Source: Candidatus Aminicenantota bacterium (GTDB lineage: Bacteria; Acidobacteriota; Aminicenantia; UBA2199). From it: a DNA stretch of 64,000 nt. The notes below the pieces were generated by a model. The model ran no database searches. It saw only the letters and a program-made list of their open reading frames with translations, and was not told the DNA's origin. Location of the stretch: the NCBI GenBank assembly GCA_026393835.1, contig JAPKZK010000040.1, positions 17,484-81,483 on the forward strand, given 5' to 3'. The translations under genes were made by a program, and so were the position numbers. This document shows positions 26,145 to 35,420 of the stretch, one piece after another (position 1 is the first letter of the stretch; every line of letters starts with the position of its first letter).

Positions 26145-27704
26145 ATGACAACAGAAAAAACCGGGAAAAAAACATTTAATACCGCGGGCTTGTGTTTCCC
26201 TGAGGATCATTATATGGTGGATCCTCTCAAAAGAATGCAAGATATCGAGAAATTAATCGAACAAAAACTCTATTTCACCCTTCATGCGCCCAGGCAAACG
26301 GGGAAAACCACCTACCTCCATGCACTGGCCCGGAAACTCAACGCCGAAGGTAAATACATCGCATTGGTGGTTTCGTTTGAACAGGCGGGATATAAAGGCA
26401 TAACCCAGGAGCAAGCGAACGAAGTTCTTAACTTCAGCATTTACCAGAAGGCCCGGGGGCAATTATCCAATGATCATTGGCCGGAAAACCCTCAATCCAA
26501 AAAATTTTTAAACCTGAACCACTACCTTAAAAAATGGAGCGAAAACCAGGAAAAACCTATCGTCCTGTTCATCGATGAAATCGATGCCTTATTGGATGAT
26601 ATATTGATCTCAATTCTCAGGCAGTTAAGAGACGGTTACCAGGACAGGCCGAAATATTTTCCCTCCTCCGTGGCCCTCGTGGGCTTGCGGGATATCAGGG
26701 AATATAAAGCCAAAATCCGCGACGGGTATGCGTCATTAGGAACGGCGTCACCGTTTAATGTGAAATCCGAGTCGCTTCTTTTAAAGAATTTCTCCAGGCA
26801 AGAGGTATTCGAATTGCTGGAGCAGCATACCCAGGCCACCGGCCAGGGTTTCACCGGCGAGGTCAAGGAAGAAATCTTTTGCCTTTCCAATGGACAGCCC
26901 TGGTTGACCAATGCCCTGGCCAGGCAGATCGTTTCTAAAATACTGGCGGATGATTATTCCAGGGAAATAACTCTTGATCTGGTGAAGGAAGCAAAAGAGC
27001 AATTAATTTCGCGGCGCGACACCCACCTGGACAGCCTGGTAGACAAACTAAGAGAAGATCGAGTCAAACGGATCGTACAGGCCATTATTAATGGGGATAA
27101 CCTGCCCGTCGATATATTCGACGATGACATCCTTTATGTCCGCGACCTGGGCATCGTTGGCCAGACCGATCCCTTGCAATTCGCCAATCCTATTTATGCG
27201 GAAATCGTACCGAGGATAATGGCATCTTCCATTCAATCCTCCATTCCCAGGGAAATCCAAACTCCCTGGTTTGTGAACCCGGACGGCGCGTTAAATATGG
27301 AAAAGTTGTTGAAAGAATTCCAAAAATTTTACCGTCGCAACAGCGGGGCCTGGTTGGGCAGGTTCGAATACAAAGAATCCGCACAGCATCTATTGCTGAT
27401 GGCATTTTTACAGCGGGTGGTCAATTCCGGGGGCGAGATTATCAGGGAAATGGCCGTAGGTAACGGCCGCATCGATATACTGGTAAAATTCGGGAAACAG
27501 GAATTTGCCCTGGAATTAAAGATTAAAAGAGACGAATATACCATCGAGGACGGCAAAGAGCAATTGGGCCGGTACCTGGATCGCTTAGGTTTAAACGAAG
27601 GCTACCTGGTAATATTTGATCCGGCGGAAAAAAGCTGGACAGAGAAACTCTATTATAATAGTATTCCCGTAGGCGATAAAACAATAATAATGGTAGGGCT
27701 TTAG
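26145..27704 (+). CDS. AAA-like ATPase with C-terminal PD-(D/E)XK domain (second copy)
   Basis: The 519-residue paralogue-type relative of the protein at 9354 has Walker A HAPRQTGKTTYLHAL (~45-60) and Walker B IVLFIDEIDALLDD (~135), followed by the AAA lid and a winged-helix-like segment. The C-terminus has GNGRIDILVKF and FALELKIKRD, the catalytic pattern of PD-(D/E)XK nucleases, then GQYLDRLGL-like residues (GRYLDRLGLNEGYLVIF). Function is undetermined; likely an accessory conflict or mobile gene. It is transcribed from a promoter that leaves no 5' leader. It ends 1 bp from the convergent DUF374 stop. Confidence 0.85.
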   Translation: MTTEKTGKKTFNTAGLCFPEDHYMVDPLKRMQDIEKLIEQKLYFTLHAPRQTGKTTYLHALARKLNAEGKYIALVVSFEQAGYKGITQEQANEVLNFSIYQKARGQLSNDHWPENPQSKKFLNLNHYLKKWSENQEKPIVLFIDEIDALLDDILISILRQLRDGYQDRPKYFPSSVALVGLRDIREYKAKIRDGYASLGTASPFNVKSESLLLKNFSRQEVFELLEQHTQATGQGFTGEVKEEIFCLSNGQPWLTNALARQIVSKILADDYSREITLDLVKEAKEQLISRRDTHLDSLVDKLREDRVKRIVQAIINGDNLPVDIFDDDILYVRDLGIVGQTDPLQFANPIYAEIVPRIMASSIQSSIPREIQTPWFVNPDGALNMEKLLKEFQKFYRRNSGAWLGRFEYKESAQHLLLMAFLQRVVNSGGEIIREMAVGNGRIDILVKFGKQEFALELKIKRDEYTIEDGKEQLGRYLDRLGLNEGYLVIFDPAEKSWTEKLYYNSIPVGDKTIIMVGL

Positions 27705-27705
27705 G

Positions 27706-28359
27706 CTATTTCTCCCCGAGTTCTCTTTCCAGGGTATCAATGGCGTCTTTTAAGCGCCGTTTCAATGTCTCTTCATCTTCCTTAGACCCGGTCGCGCGAA
27801 TGGTAATGGGTTTCCCATAGGCATAGGTAATAACTCCGAAAGGCAAAGGTATCTTAAACCTGTCCCAGGTCTTTTCAAGTATCTTCACTCTATCGGCATG
27901 CCAGGCAATGGGCACCACCACGGAACCACTCTTTTGGGCCAACCGGATGACCCCGTCTTTTATCTCCCTTGCCGGGCCTTTGGGACCGTCGGCGGTAATC
28001 AGGACCTCGGACTTCTCCTCTTTGATGGAATTTAAAAGTTTTATAAACGCCTTTGCCCCCCCACGGGAAGACGACCCACGCACGGGATTCATACCGAACT
28101 CGATGGCAATCTGCGCCACGATTTCGCCGTCATCGGAAAGGGAAATCAAAGGGCGCGCTCCGGTGTTCATGAACCGGTAAATGGTCACGAATATGTGGCG
28201 GTGCCAGTAAGCATATATTATGGGGACTTCCTGCGCCCTCAATTTTTCCACGTTTTCATAACCTACGATTTTGAGTTTACAGGTTTTGACGATGCCGGAA
28301 ATCAGCAGTTTGGCCGCTTTGCGAATTATGAAATATTTAATCTTCTTCGGAAATGCCAT
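27706..28359 (-). CDS. DUF374-family lysophospholipid acyltransferase-like protein
   Basis: The 217-residue protein of the DUF374/LPLAT superfamily contains PIIYAYWHRHIFVTIYRF with the HxxxF/Y region, then DDGEIVAQIAIEFGMNPVRGSSSRGGAKA and LITADGPKGPARE, hallmark motifs of the family. It probably acylates a lipid A or lysophospholipid-type acceptor at the inner membrane. The N-terminal helix is amphipathic. Its ATG overlaps the 3' end of the NtrC-type regulator gene by 23 bp, so it is co-transcribed with it. It converges tail-to-tail with the AAA gene. Confidence 0.87.
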   Translation of the reverse strand: MAFPKKIKYFIIRKAAKLLISGIVKTCKLKIVGYENVEKLRAQEVPIIYAYWHRHIFVTIYRFMNTGARPLISLSDDGEIVAQIAIEFGMNPVRGSSSRGGAKAFIKLLNSIKEEKSEVLITADGPKGPAREIKDGVIRLAQKSGSVVVPIAWHADRVKILEKTWDRFKIPLPFGVITYAYGKPITIRATGSKEDEETLKRRLKDAIDTLERELGEK

Positions 28360-29701
28360 ATTCTTTTATTTTATCTAGCAGGGTCTTGTAACTGACTTCC
28401 AGGATTTCCGCGGCCCGGGTCCGGTTAAACCCCACCTCTTTCAACGTACGCTCGATCTTAATTTTCTCAACTTCCCTTACCGCCCGCGCGGTTACCTGTT
28501 TAAGGGGGCCGCTGAAATTAACGCTCTCCACCAGGGGAAAGGGTTTCTCCGGCAGTATGATCTCGTTTTCGCCGATGATCTTGCCGCGGCATAGGATAAT
28601 GGCCCTTTCGATGGTATTGAGCAGTTCCCGGATGTTGCCCGGCCATTGGTAGTGGTGCAGCTTTTCCCTGGCTTTGTCCGACAATGAGAGATCGCCTTTG
28701 TTCATTTCAAGGGAGAATTTTTTGACAAAGTACTCGGCCAGGAGAATGATATCTTCCTTTCGCTCTCTCAGCGGGGGCAGCCGGAGCGGGAAGACATTGA
28801 TGCGGAAATAAAGGTCCTGGCGAAACCGGCCGTCTTTTACCGCCCCTTCCAGATCGATATTGGTGGCAAAAATAAACCGGAGATCCAATATGATTTCCTG
28901 GTGGCTGCCGATGCGGCTGACTTTTTTTTCCTCGATGACGCGCAAGATTTTTCCCTGGAGATTATGGGGCAGGTCGCCGATCTCGTCCAGGAGGAACGTA
29001 CCGCCTTGGGCCAGTTCCAATTTGCCTACCTGGCGCAGGTGCGCGTCGGTATAAGAGCCCCGCTCATGACCGAATAATTCGTTTTCCAGCAGGTTCTCCG
29101 GGATGGAGGCGGAATTGATGGCAATAAACGGGTGCCCGCACCGTGGGCTGAGGTTATGAATGGCCCGGGCAAAAAGTTCTTTCCCGGTCCCACTTTCGCC
29201 CAACAGCAGGACGGGGGTATCGGTGCAGGCCACCTGTTTCAATTTTTCAGCCTCTCTTATGATGCCGCTGCTTTTGCCGATGATTACGGATTTCGCCGCC
29301 TGGGCAGCGTAAATTTCTTTAAAAATAATGTTTTCCCTGAGAATGCGGGTGGACTCCAGGGCTTTTTCAACGATGAGGAACAAATAATCCGGGTCCACGG
29401 GTTTGGAAACGAAATCGAACGCGCCTTCCTTGATGGCTTCGACGGCCAGCTCAATGGAACCGAACGCGGTCAGCAGGATGAAAGGGATATTGTAGTGCTT
29501 TATTTTTTTTAAGAAAGCGATGCCGTCGATATCGGGTAATTGGAGGTCGGAGATGATAAGGTGAAAGTATTCGGATTTCAAGAGCAGCATGGCGCAGGAA
29601 ACGGTTTCCGCGGATTTTACGTCGTAACCTTTTTCATGCAGGATATTGACCAGCATTTCCCGCATGGCTTTATTGTCTTCCACAACCAGTATTTTGTTCA
29701 T
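28337..29701 (-). CDS. NtrC-family sigma54-type response regulator with variant GAFTGA loop
   Basis: The 454-residue protein has a receiver domain (acidic VVEDN, Asp in LIISDLQLPD, Lys in FDFVSKPVD), an AAA+ domain at ~145-370 (Walker A GESGTGKELFARAIH, Walker B TFLLDEIGDLP, arginine-finger region LRFIFATN...FRQDLYFRINVF), and a C-terminal Fis-type HTH (RTRAAEILEVSYKTLLDKI). The L1 loop reads FGHERGSYTDA where GAFTGA is usual, so contact with sigma54 may be altered. No kinase is adjacent, so its partner lies elsewhere. It shares an operon with the overlapping acyltransferase gene. Confidence 0.92.
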   Translation of the reverse strand: MNKILVVEDNKAMREMLVNILHEKGYDVKSAETVSCAMLLLKSEYFHLIISDLQLPDIDGIAFLKKIKHYNIPFILLTAFGSIELAVEAIKEGAFDFVSKPVDPDYLFLIVEKALESTRILRENIIFKEIYAAQAAKSVIIGKSSGIIREAEKLKQVACTDTPVLLLGESGTGKELFARAIHNLSPRCGHPFIAINSASIPENLLENELFGHERGSYTDAHLRQVGKLELAQGGTFLLDEIGDLPHNLQGKILRVIEEKKVSRIGSHQEIILDLRFIFATNIDLEGAVKDGRFRQDLYFRINVFPLRLPPLRERKEDIILLAEYFVKKFSLEMNKGDLSLSDKAREKLHHYQWPGNIRELLNTIERAIILCRGKIIGENEIILPEKPFPLVESVNFSGPLKQVTARAVREVEKIKIERTLKEVGFNRTRAAEILEVSYKTLLDKIKEYGISEED

Positions 29702-29784
29702 GCTCCTTATTATAATGGAAAAAAGACAAAAATAATACTATAATAAACCATTAAAATCAGACCCGGTTGAATAAGGAGATTACA

Positions 29785-31869
29785 ATGTTTAAGAAATCAT
29801 TCCCTTTGTTACTAATCTTGTTCATCTCAATATTTATGGCGCTTACGACTGTCGGCGTCGGCGCAGGAGCCGCGGAACTGCCGGTAAAAATTCCCGCGCC
29901 CGCGGAATGGAAAGAAATTCCTTACCGCGGCATTACCAACCTCCTATCTATCGAAACCATTCATTCCTGCATCAAAAGCGGGGACGACCGCGGGCTTTTC
30001 CTGGATTTCTCCGCTATTCGTAACCTGCTGGACGGCACTGTATTGAATTCTACCGATACTATCTCCGGGAAAGTATACCTTGGTCCCTACCCTTTTGAAG
30101 CAAACGAAGTCACCTACACCTACAAGCGTTTCAAAATGGAAATCGTTTTCGATAAGGGATACGCGGCGCTGCCCGCGGCTTTTTTCCTGGCGCCCCTGCG
30201 CAACAGCGAAGAGTGGGAAAATGAAGGGCAATTGGCGGTGAGACTGGACCTTTATCTTTCATCAGGGAATAATACCCGGGCCATGGGACTCTACGATACC
30301 TTTGTCCGCTTTAAAAGGGAAGTTGAACCGGGCGGTGTGAAATTTGTAAAGCAAACCTCCATTATCGAAGGTCCCCTGGTAAACCTCGTCATGAGTAATG
30401 AGCCGTCGAAAATGGTAATCTCCTTTAAAACCGATCAACCGGTAATGGCCGCGGTGGTATTAAATAACGGCTGCGCCTTTTCTTCGGCCCAATCCGGGCG
30501 GAAACATGAAATAACCGTAACCGGGCTCGAAGCGGCAAAGGACTATGATTATTATGTCCAATATGAAGGCATTAAGACGAAACGTTTTAGCTTCCGAACG
30601 GCCCCCGCCGCCGGCGAGGGCGAGGTGGTGATTGCCTATGCCGGGGACAGCCGGGAAGGAATAGAAGGCGGGACCGCCAACCTGATGGGAGTCAATGTTA
30701 ATATATTGGAACGCTGCGCCAACCTGGCGTTCATGCTGGGGGCGGATGTGTTTACTTTCGGCGGCGATCTGGTGGGCGGCAACACCACCAGCCCGGGGGA
30801 TTTCCGCGCCCAATTAAACGCATGGAAACAGGCCATGTCGGGTTTCTGGAACCACCGCCCGGTGTACACTTCCATCGGCAACCACGAATCCATCTTGAAA
30901 ATATATAAAAACGATAATGGCCGGACGCTGGTGATGGACCGGTGGCCCTATGAAACCGACAGCGTGGAAGCCGTATTCGCGGATGAAATGGTAAACCCCC
31001 AAAACGGGCCGGAAACGTCGGATTCCCGGAGACCCACGTATAAAGAAAACGTCTATTCTTTCCAGTACGGCCCGGTTAAGTTTATCTTCTTCAACAACAA
31101 CTACTGGATCGGCAGGGAATACGGCAGCCCCACTGCCCCCGGCGGGACCGGCGGTTGCCCCGAAGGTTATGTGATGGAAGACCAACTCCAATGGATTCAA
31201 CGGGAACTGGAAGCCGGTGAAAAAAATTCCACCGTGAGATATATAATCCTCAGCGCCCATGAGCCTGTTTTCCCCAATGGTGGGCATATCCAGGACGGCA
31301 TGTGGTACAGCGGCGACAATAATGTCCGGGCCTATACCTTTGAGCCGGATCAACGGGGTGAACAGGGCGCAGGCAAGATGACGGCCGAAAAAGAGGGCAT
31401 TATCGACGTCAGGAACCGGTTGCTAAAAATGATATCGGGAAATAAAAAAGTAGCGGCGGTGCTGGGCGGGGATGAGCATTCCTACCACAAGGTATTAATC
31501 GATAAACACGTACCCATCGGCGTCCCGGCGTTGGACGACAAAGACGGCGGCGGCAGGGTATGCCGGGAGGGCGGGACCTGTTCGCCCTTTAAAGATATAA
31601 AATATCCTACCTGGTGCCTGGTGTCCGGCGACGCCGGCGCCCCTTATTATTCCGAAGGAACCACGCCCTGGAATACCTATTGGAAACAATATCCCGGCGC
31701 CTATCCCAACCATACTTCGCTGAGGGGATGTTATCATTATTCGTCGCAAGAAAACTTTTTTATATTTAAAGCCGACAAAGAAAAAATCTCCCTGGACGTT
31801 TACAACCCCTATGGGGAGATTATCGACAGCATCGCCGACCTCATGAAGGTAAAGGAAAACGAAAAATAA
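29785..31869 (+). CDS. Secreted calcineurin-like metallophosphoesterase (purple acid phosphatase-like)
   Basis: The 694-residue protein starts at ATG 29785 (AAGGAG 6 nt upstream; a TTG at 29767 is less likely). A Sec signal is at ~1-30. A beta-rich N-terminal part includes a fibronectin-like domain before the catalytic domain (~220-390, FKTDQPVMAAVVLNNG to YDYYVQYEG). Metal-binding motifs follow in order: AYAGDSREG, FTFGGDLVGG, YTSIGNHES, ILSAHEPVF and LGGDEHSYHK. It should hydrolyse phosphoesters in the periplasm or outside; the substrate is unknown. It is 13 bp upstream of the WD40 lipoprotein gene, likely one operon. Confidence 0.87.
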   Translation: MFKKSFPLLLILFISIFMALTTVGVGAGAAELPVKIPAPAEWKEIPYRGITNLLSIETIHSCIKSGDDRGLFLDFSAIRNLLDGTVLNSTDTISGKVYLGPYPFEANEVTYTYKRFKMEIVFDKGYAALPAAFFLAPLRNSEEWENEGQLAVRLDLYLSSGNNTRAMGLYDTFVRFKREVEPGGVKFVKQTSIIEGPLVNLVMSNEPSKMVISFKTDQPVMAAVVLNNGCAFSSAQSGRKHEITVTGLEAAKDYDYYVQYEGIKTKRFSFRTAPAAGEGEVVIAYAGDSREGIEGGTANLMGVNVNILERCANLAFMLGADVFTFGGDLVGGNTTSPGDFRAQLNAWKQAMSGFWNHRPVYTSIGNHESILKIYKNDNGRTLVMDRWPYETDSVEAVFADEMVNPQNGPETSDSRRPTYKENVYSFQYGPVKFIFFNNNYWIGREYGSPTAPGGTGGCPEGYVMEDQLQWIQRELEAGEKNSTVRYIILSAHEPVFPNGGHIQDGMWYSGDNNVRAYTFEPDQRGEQGAGKMTAEKEGIIDVRNRLLKMISGNKKVAAVLGGDEHSYHKVLIDKHVPIGVPALDDKDGGGRVCREGGTCSPFKDIKYPTWCLVSGDAGAPYYSEGTTPWNTYWKQYPGAYPNHTSLRGCYHYSSQENFFIFKADKEKISLDVYNPYGEIIDSIADLMKVKENEK

Positions 31870-31882
31870 AACAGGAGGAATC

Positions 31883-33862
31883 ATGAAATCATTGAGTAAG
31901 ACATTGCCGGTAGTTATTATATGTGGGATTTTGCTCCTGCTCACCGGCTGCGGTGGGAAATCCACGGATACGGAAACCCTGGGACGTATTTATTTCGACT
32001 ACCACAAGGCCCTCCAGGCGGAAGACATAGGGGCGTTGAAAGGGTTCATCAGCGCCCAACGTCAAAAAGAAATGCCGGCTGAAAACACGGACATGGCAAT
32101 CAAGATGATCAAGGCGTTAGCACCCACAAATGTCAAAATTACCGGGGCCGACGTTTCCGGCGGCAAAGCAGTACTGAAAGTCGAGGGCCGGTCGCAGGAA
32201 CAAAAAGCCACCGGGACCGTGGAATTTGTAAAAGAAGGCGGTCAATGGAAAATCTCTAAAGAAGATTGGCAAATGACCTTTGAGATCACGGATACCCCTG
32301 GGAGCGGAGGCGGCAGTTTCCCGGGGGAAGCGGAACCATTTATGAAAGACCCGAAAAAGCCGCCGCAGGCGCAGCAAATTCTTAACGGTCACCAGGGGGA
32401 AGTGACAAACCTGGCTTTTACCCGGGACAACCGTTTCCTGGTTTCCGCCAGTTATGGGGATTTTTCATTGAGGGTATGGGACCCGTTAACCGGGCAAGAG
32501 CTTTCCAGCGCTAAAATGGAAAACCGCGTCCGCGGAATGGTGATAACTGCAAACGGGGAGCGAATATTGACCGCCGATGCGTACGGGAATATTATTTCGT
32601 GGCCCGTGGAAGAGGGGGTTGTCGGCCTTCCGACAACGCTTTACCGCGACGCCGGCGATACGTTGGCCGTGGGCCCGGACGGTAAATTCCTTGTCGCAAC
32701 CGGCTGGGAAAAACCGCTGCGCCTGTGGAATATCGAGGACGGTTCGCCGGTCGAAACCCTGGCGGAGGACACCGAGATCCGGGCCCTGGCTTTTTCTCCA
32801 TCGGGTAAATGGCTGGCCGGCGGCGGCAAGGGAAACCGCTATTGGTTATGGAATACGAAGACATGGAAGCAAAAGTCATATAAAATCGATAAAGTGGCCA
32901 AAGACAGCGAGGTCTCGGCCATCGACATCAGTAACAATGATAAATATTTGGCCACCGGGCACATGGACAGCAGCATTGTTATTTTCGACCTGGGGGAGCG
33001 CGAGGAGCTGCACAATTTTTACGTAAAGGATGCTTCCACCCGGGATGTAAAATTCAGTCCCGACAGTTTGCTCCTGGCCACGGCGCAGCAGGATAAGGCC
33101 GTGTATCTCTGGGAGGTTAAGACATCCGCCCATATGGCAAAGTTGTCCAGGCACAGCGAAGCCGTACGCTGCCTGGCTTTCAGCCCGGATGGTACGGCCC
33201 TGGCTTCCGGCGGCGAGGACCGCAAGATCATTATCTGGCGCTGCGGCCCGGCGCCGGCGCAGGATGCGGCGGGCGCTATTTCCCCGGCCGGCGGCGCCGG
33301 CGTTCCTGCCGAGGTGGGGGAGCCCGAAATGATGGAAGTGGAAGGCCAAAAAAATCTTATTAAAAACCCCTATGCCGGTCAAAATCTTCATTTCTGGGAA
33401 ACCAAAGGCGATGTCTCTATCGAACTGGACGAAGAGGTCAATCCTTACTTTGTCATCCGGTACAGCGGCATGTTGTGGCAGGATGTTCCGATTCCCGAAT
33501 CCGCGGGGCGGTGGGCGCTTTTAATTGCCTGGACTTCCAGCGAACGGATCAATAAAGACGATGATCAAACAGGGCTTCCTTATATATACGGATGCATGCT
33601 CGATCGGAAGGATAAAAACCGTATTAATACCACTTTGCAGGGTCAACAGATGCTCCATGCGGGTCGGAAAGCCAATGAATGGGGGATAGCCTGGGGAGTT
33701 TTCCAGGCGCCGGGAGATACCGGGGCGATTCGCTTTTTCATGCAGCAGGCGGATGGTGGGACGGCGCAGAACGGTTCGTCGGCGCGGTTCGATGAACCCG
33801 GCGTTTTTTTGTTCGACACGGAAGAAGAGGCAAAGGCTTTTGTGAAAATCTACCGTCAATAA
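31883..33862 (+). CDS. WD40-repeat lipoprotein
   Basis: The 659-residue protein has a type II signal with lipobox LLLLTGC. An NTF2-like/DUF4878-like segment follows (~30-135, IYFDYHKALQAEDIGALKGF and VEFVKEGGQWKISKEDW). About seven WD40 blades span ~165-470 (repeated hallmarks LAFTRDNRFLVSAS, LAFSPSGKWLAGGG, VKFSPDSLLLATA, LAFSPDGTALASGGEDRKIIIW). The C-terminal beta-sandwich at ~500-659 (FWETKGDVSIELD...FFMQQADGG) resembles a carbohydrate-binding or jelly-roll module. It is anchored to a membrane and probably a protein-interaction platform. AGGAGG precedes the ATG. Confidence 0.85.
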   Translation: MKSLSKTLPVVIICGILLLLTGCGGKSTDTETLGRIYFDYHKALQAEDIGALKGFISAQRQKEMPAENTDMAIKMIKALAPTNVKITGADVSGGKAVLKVEGRSQEQKATGTVEFVKEGGQWKISKEDWQMTFEITDTPGSGGGSFPGEAEPFMKDPKKPPQAQQILNGHQGEVTNLAFTRDNRFLVSASYGDFSLRVWDPLTGQELSSAKMENRVRGMVITANGERILTADAYGNIISWPVEEGVVGLPTTLYRDAGDTLAVGPDGKFLVATGWEKPLRLWNIEDGSPVETLAEDTEIRALAFSPSGKWLAGGGKGNRYWLWNTKTWKQKSYKIDKVAKDSEVSAIDISNNDKYLATGHMDSSIVIFDLGEREELHNFYVKDASTRDVKFSPDSLLLATAQQDKAVYLWEVKTSAHMAKLSRHSEAVRCLAFSPDGTALASGGEDRKIIIWRCGPAPAQDAAGAISPAGGAGVPAEVGEPEMMEVEGQKNLIKNPYAGQNLHFWETKGDVSIELDEEVNPYFVIRYSGMLWQDVPIPESAGRWALLIAWTSSERINKDDDQTGLPYIYGCMLDRKDKNRINTTLQGQQMLHAGRKANEWGIAWGVFQAPGDTGAIRFFMQQADGGTAQNGSSARFDEPGVFLFDTEEEAKAFVKIYRQ

Positions 33863-34272
33863 TAATCATCCGCTTTTACCCCCGGGAATAGGAAAACGAG
33901 TCCCTTTCCCCCCTTTCCCATTACATTTCGGGCAATCTAACAGCAAATTGCTCCACTCAAGACCTAACCAATAATACCCGTTGTAGTAAAAAAACTTGAG
34001 TGTCCCTTTTTACCCACCCCACCAGGCCAACCAACAGGACACCCGTATCCAACCAATCGCTTATCGTCATAGTGCTACCGCCCGTTGGGTGAAAAAAATT
34101 TGTTGTCCTTGACTGTGCGCTACAGCAGCCAATATAAAGTACAGGATTACTAAAATCAGCCTGGGGATTCTTCTCCTGGTTAATGCCTTCATGTCAGCAC
34201 CTTAGAAATAGATATTTTTATCGTTTTCATTCAGAAAAATAATACATTGGAAAAAGGAAAATATTTAATCCT
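33863..34272. other. Intergenic region with a small secreted-protein remnant
   Basis: Besides the candidate at 34067-34192 (separate entry) I see only an inverted pair CACTCAAG / CTTGAGTG (~33954 and ~34000) and no other coding signal. Confidence 0.5.
34067..34192 (-). pseudogene. Truncated start of a secreted-protein gene
   Basis: ATG 34192 opens 41 codons: MKALTRRRIPRLILVIL, then YFILAAVAHSQGQQIFF. The N-terminus is a textbook Sec signal peptide (basic n-region, hydrophobic core, A-x-A-like end) but the frame stops soon after the predicted cleavage site. It looks like the surviving 5' end of a deleted gene, or a small exported peptide. Confidence 0.35.
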
Positions 34273-35253
34273 TTATTGCACAAGGGCTTTAACCTGTTGC
34301 CCGGAAAGACCGGTGTATTTGGAAACCGCTTCTACAGGAAGGCCATCGCTCAGCATTCTTAAGGCTGTATCACGTTTTTCTTTTTGTTTGCCTTCTTTTT
34401 TCCCCACCATTTTGCCCTCTTTTTTTGCAATCCTTTCCCAACTGAGTATATGTGGCATTTTCTTTTCCTCCTCTAAATTGTTGATTTTTTCGGATAATTT
34501 TTTTTCAAGATATTCCGGTAAATGGAATATCAAATCGATGAAATCAAAAAGAGATCGAATATATTTACTATCGTAACCCTGGCTATATAATTGCCGAATC
34601 AGTTCCCATTTAATCGTGTACTTTTTATCATTGTCCCCTTTTTTGGCCTCAAAACTCTTTAACTGGGCTTTTACCACCATGGCCATCGGATTGGCGGACC
34701 TATCTACTTTTTCCTGTAATTCCTTTTTGTTTTTATAATCGATGATTTTTATCAGGGGTATATGCATCCGCAGTTCAAACCCCCATAGCTTAGAATAATA
34801 CTCATCGGGGCGATAGTTCTCATCTTCATCGGTTAATACCGCCAGGCTGATAATTCCTGTTCCCGATTCCCTGAATTTTTCAAAAATGCGGTAGTAGTAA
34901 ACAAAGAGTCGCTCCGGGAAATCCGTATCCTTTTTACCCTGGACCTCTATATGGATATACACCCATATATATCTTTCCAGGCCGTTTTTGAGATAAACTT
35001 TTATTAAGGCATCTGCCCGGCGATTGCCCAATTTACTGTGGGGAAGGATTTTCCTGAGTTCGTTGCTCAAGATTTCCGGGGGCCTGGAAAAGTTGATATC
35101 CTTGTGGATATCGGGATAGAAAAATTCTACGAAGGCCTCGAAGTGCATTTCAATCATATCCTTCCATGCCGCGTCGTATTCCGAAGATGGGATGACCCGT
35201 GGAGGTTGGACCTTCTTGTTTCTTTTGGATGAATACTGTTTTTGCGTTACCAT
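34273..35253 (-). CDS. Rpn-family PD-(D/E)XK nuclease / putative transposase-like protein
   Basis: The protein has 326 residues from the ATG at 35253. The N-terminal domain shows FVEFFYPDIHKDINF, then RRADALIKVY and YIHIEVQGKKD, the D/E-x-Q/K catalytic pattern of the Rpn (recombination-promoting nuclease) family, and RLFVYYYRIFEKF. The C-terminus is lysine-rich and ends in LRMLSDGLPVEAVSKYTGLS, the small helical tail typical of these proteins. Such genes are multi-copy in many genomes and implicated in RecA-independent recombination or defence. The GTG at 35307 is rejected because a promoter ends 6 nt before the ATG. Confidence 0.85.
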   Translation of the reverse strand: MVTQKQYSSKRNKKVQPPRVIPSSEYDAAWKDMIEMHFEAFVEFFYPDIHKDINFSRPPEILSNELRKILPHSKLGNRRADALIKVYLKNGLERYIWVYIHIEVQGKKDTDFPERLFVYYYRIFEKFRESGTGIISLAVLTDEDENYRPDEYYSKLWGFELRMHIPLIKIIDYKNKKELQEKVDRSANPMAMVVKAQLKSFEAKKGDNDKKYTIKWELIRQLYSQGYDSKYIRSLFDFIDLIFHLPEYLEKKLSEKINNLEEEKKMPHILSWERIAKKEGKMVGKKEGKQKEKRDTALRMLSDGLPVEAVSKYTGLSGQQVKALVQ

Positions 35254-35259
35254 ACCAAT

Positions 35260-35288
35260 AATATAAACAAAAAATGGGAAAAAATCAA
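35260..35288 (-). promoter_or_regulatory. Promoter of the Rpn-like gene, leaderless geometry
   Basis: TTGATT (35288-35283) and TATATT (35265-35260) are separated by 17 bp, and the ATG at 35253 follows after 6 nt without an SD. Confidence 0.55.
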
Positions 35289-35420
35289 CCCCTTTCCTCA
35301 ATAACACCCCGTAAAGCAGATATAAGAGAGAATTTCTCGCTTGCCCCCTGACCGCCGGGGGCAGAGAAAAAACAGGGATTCGCGGGGGTCTTTTCGAGAA
35401 AACCGCCCCCCGCCCCCCGC

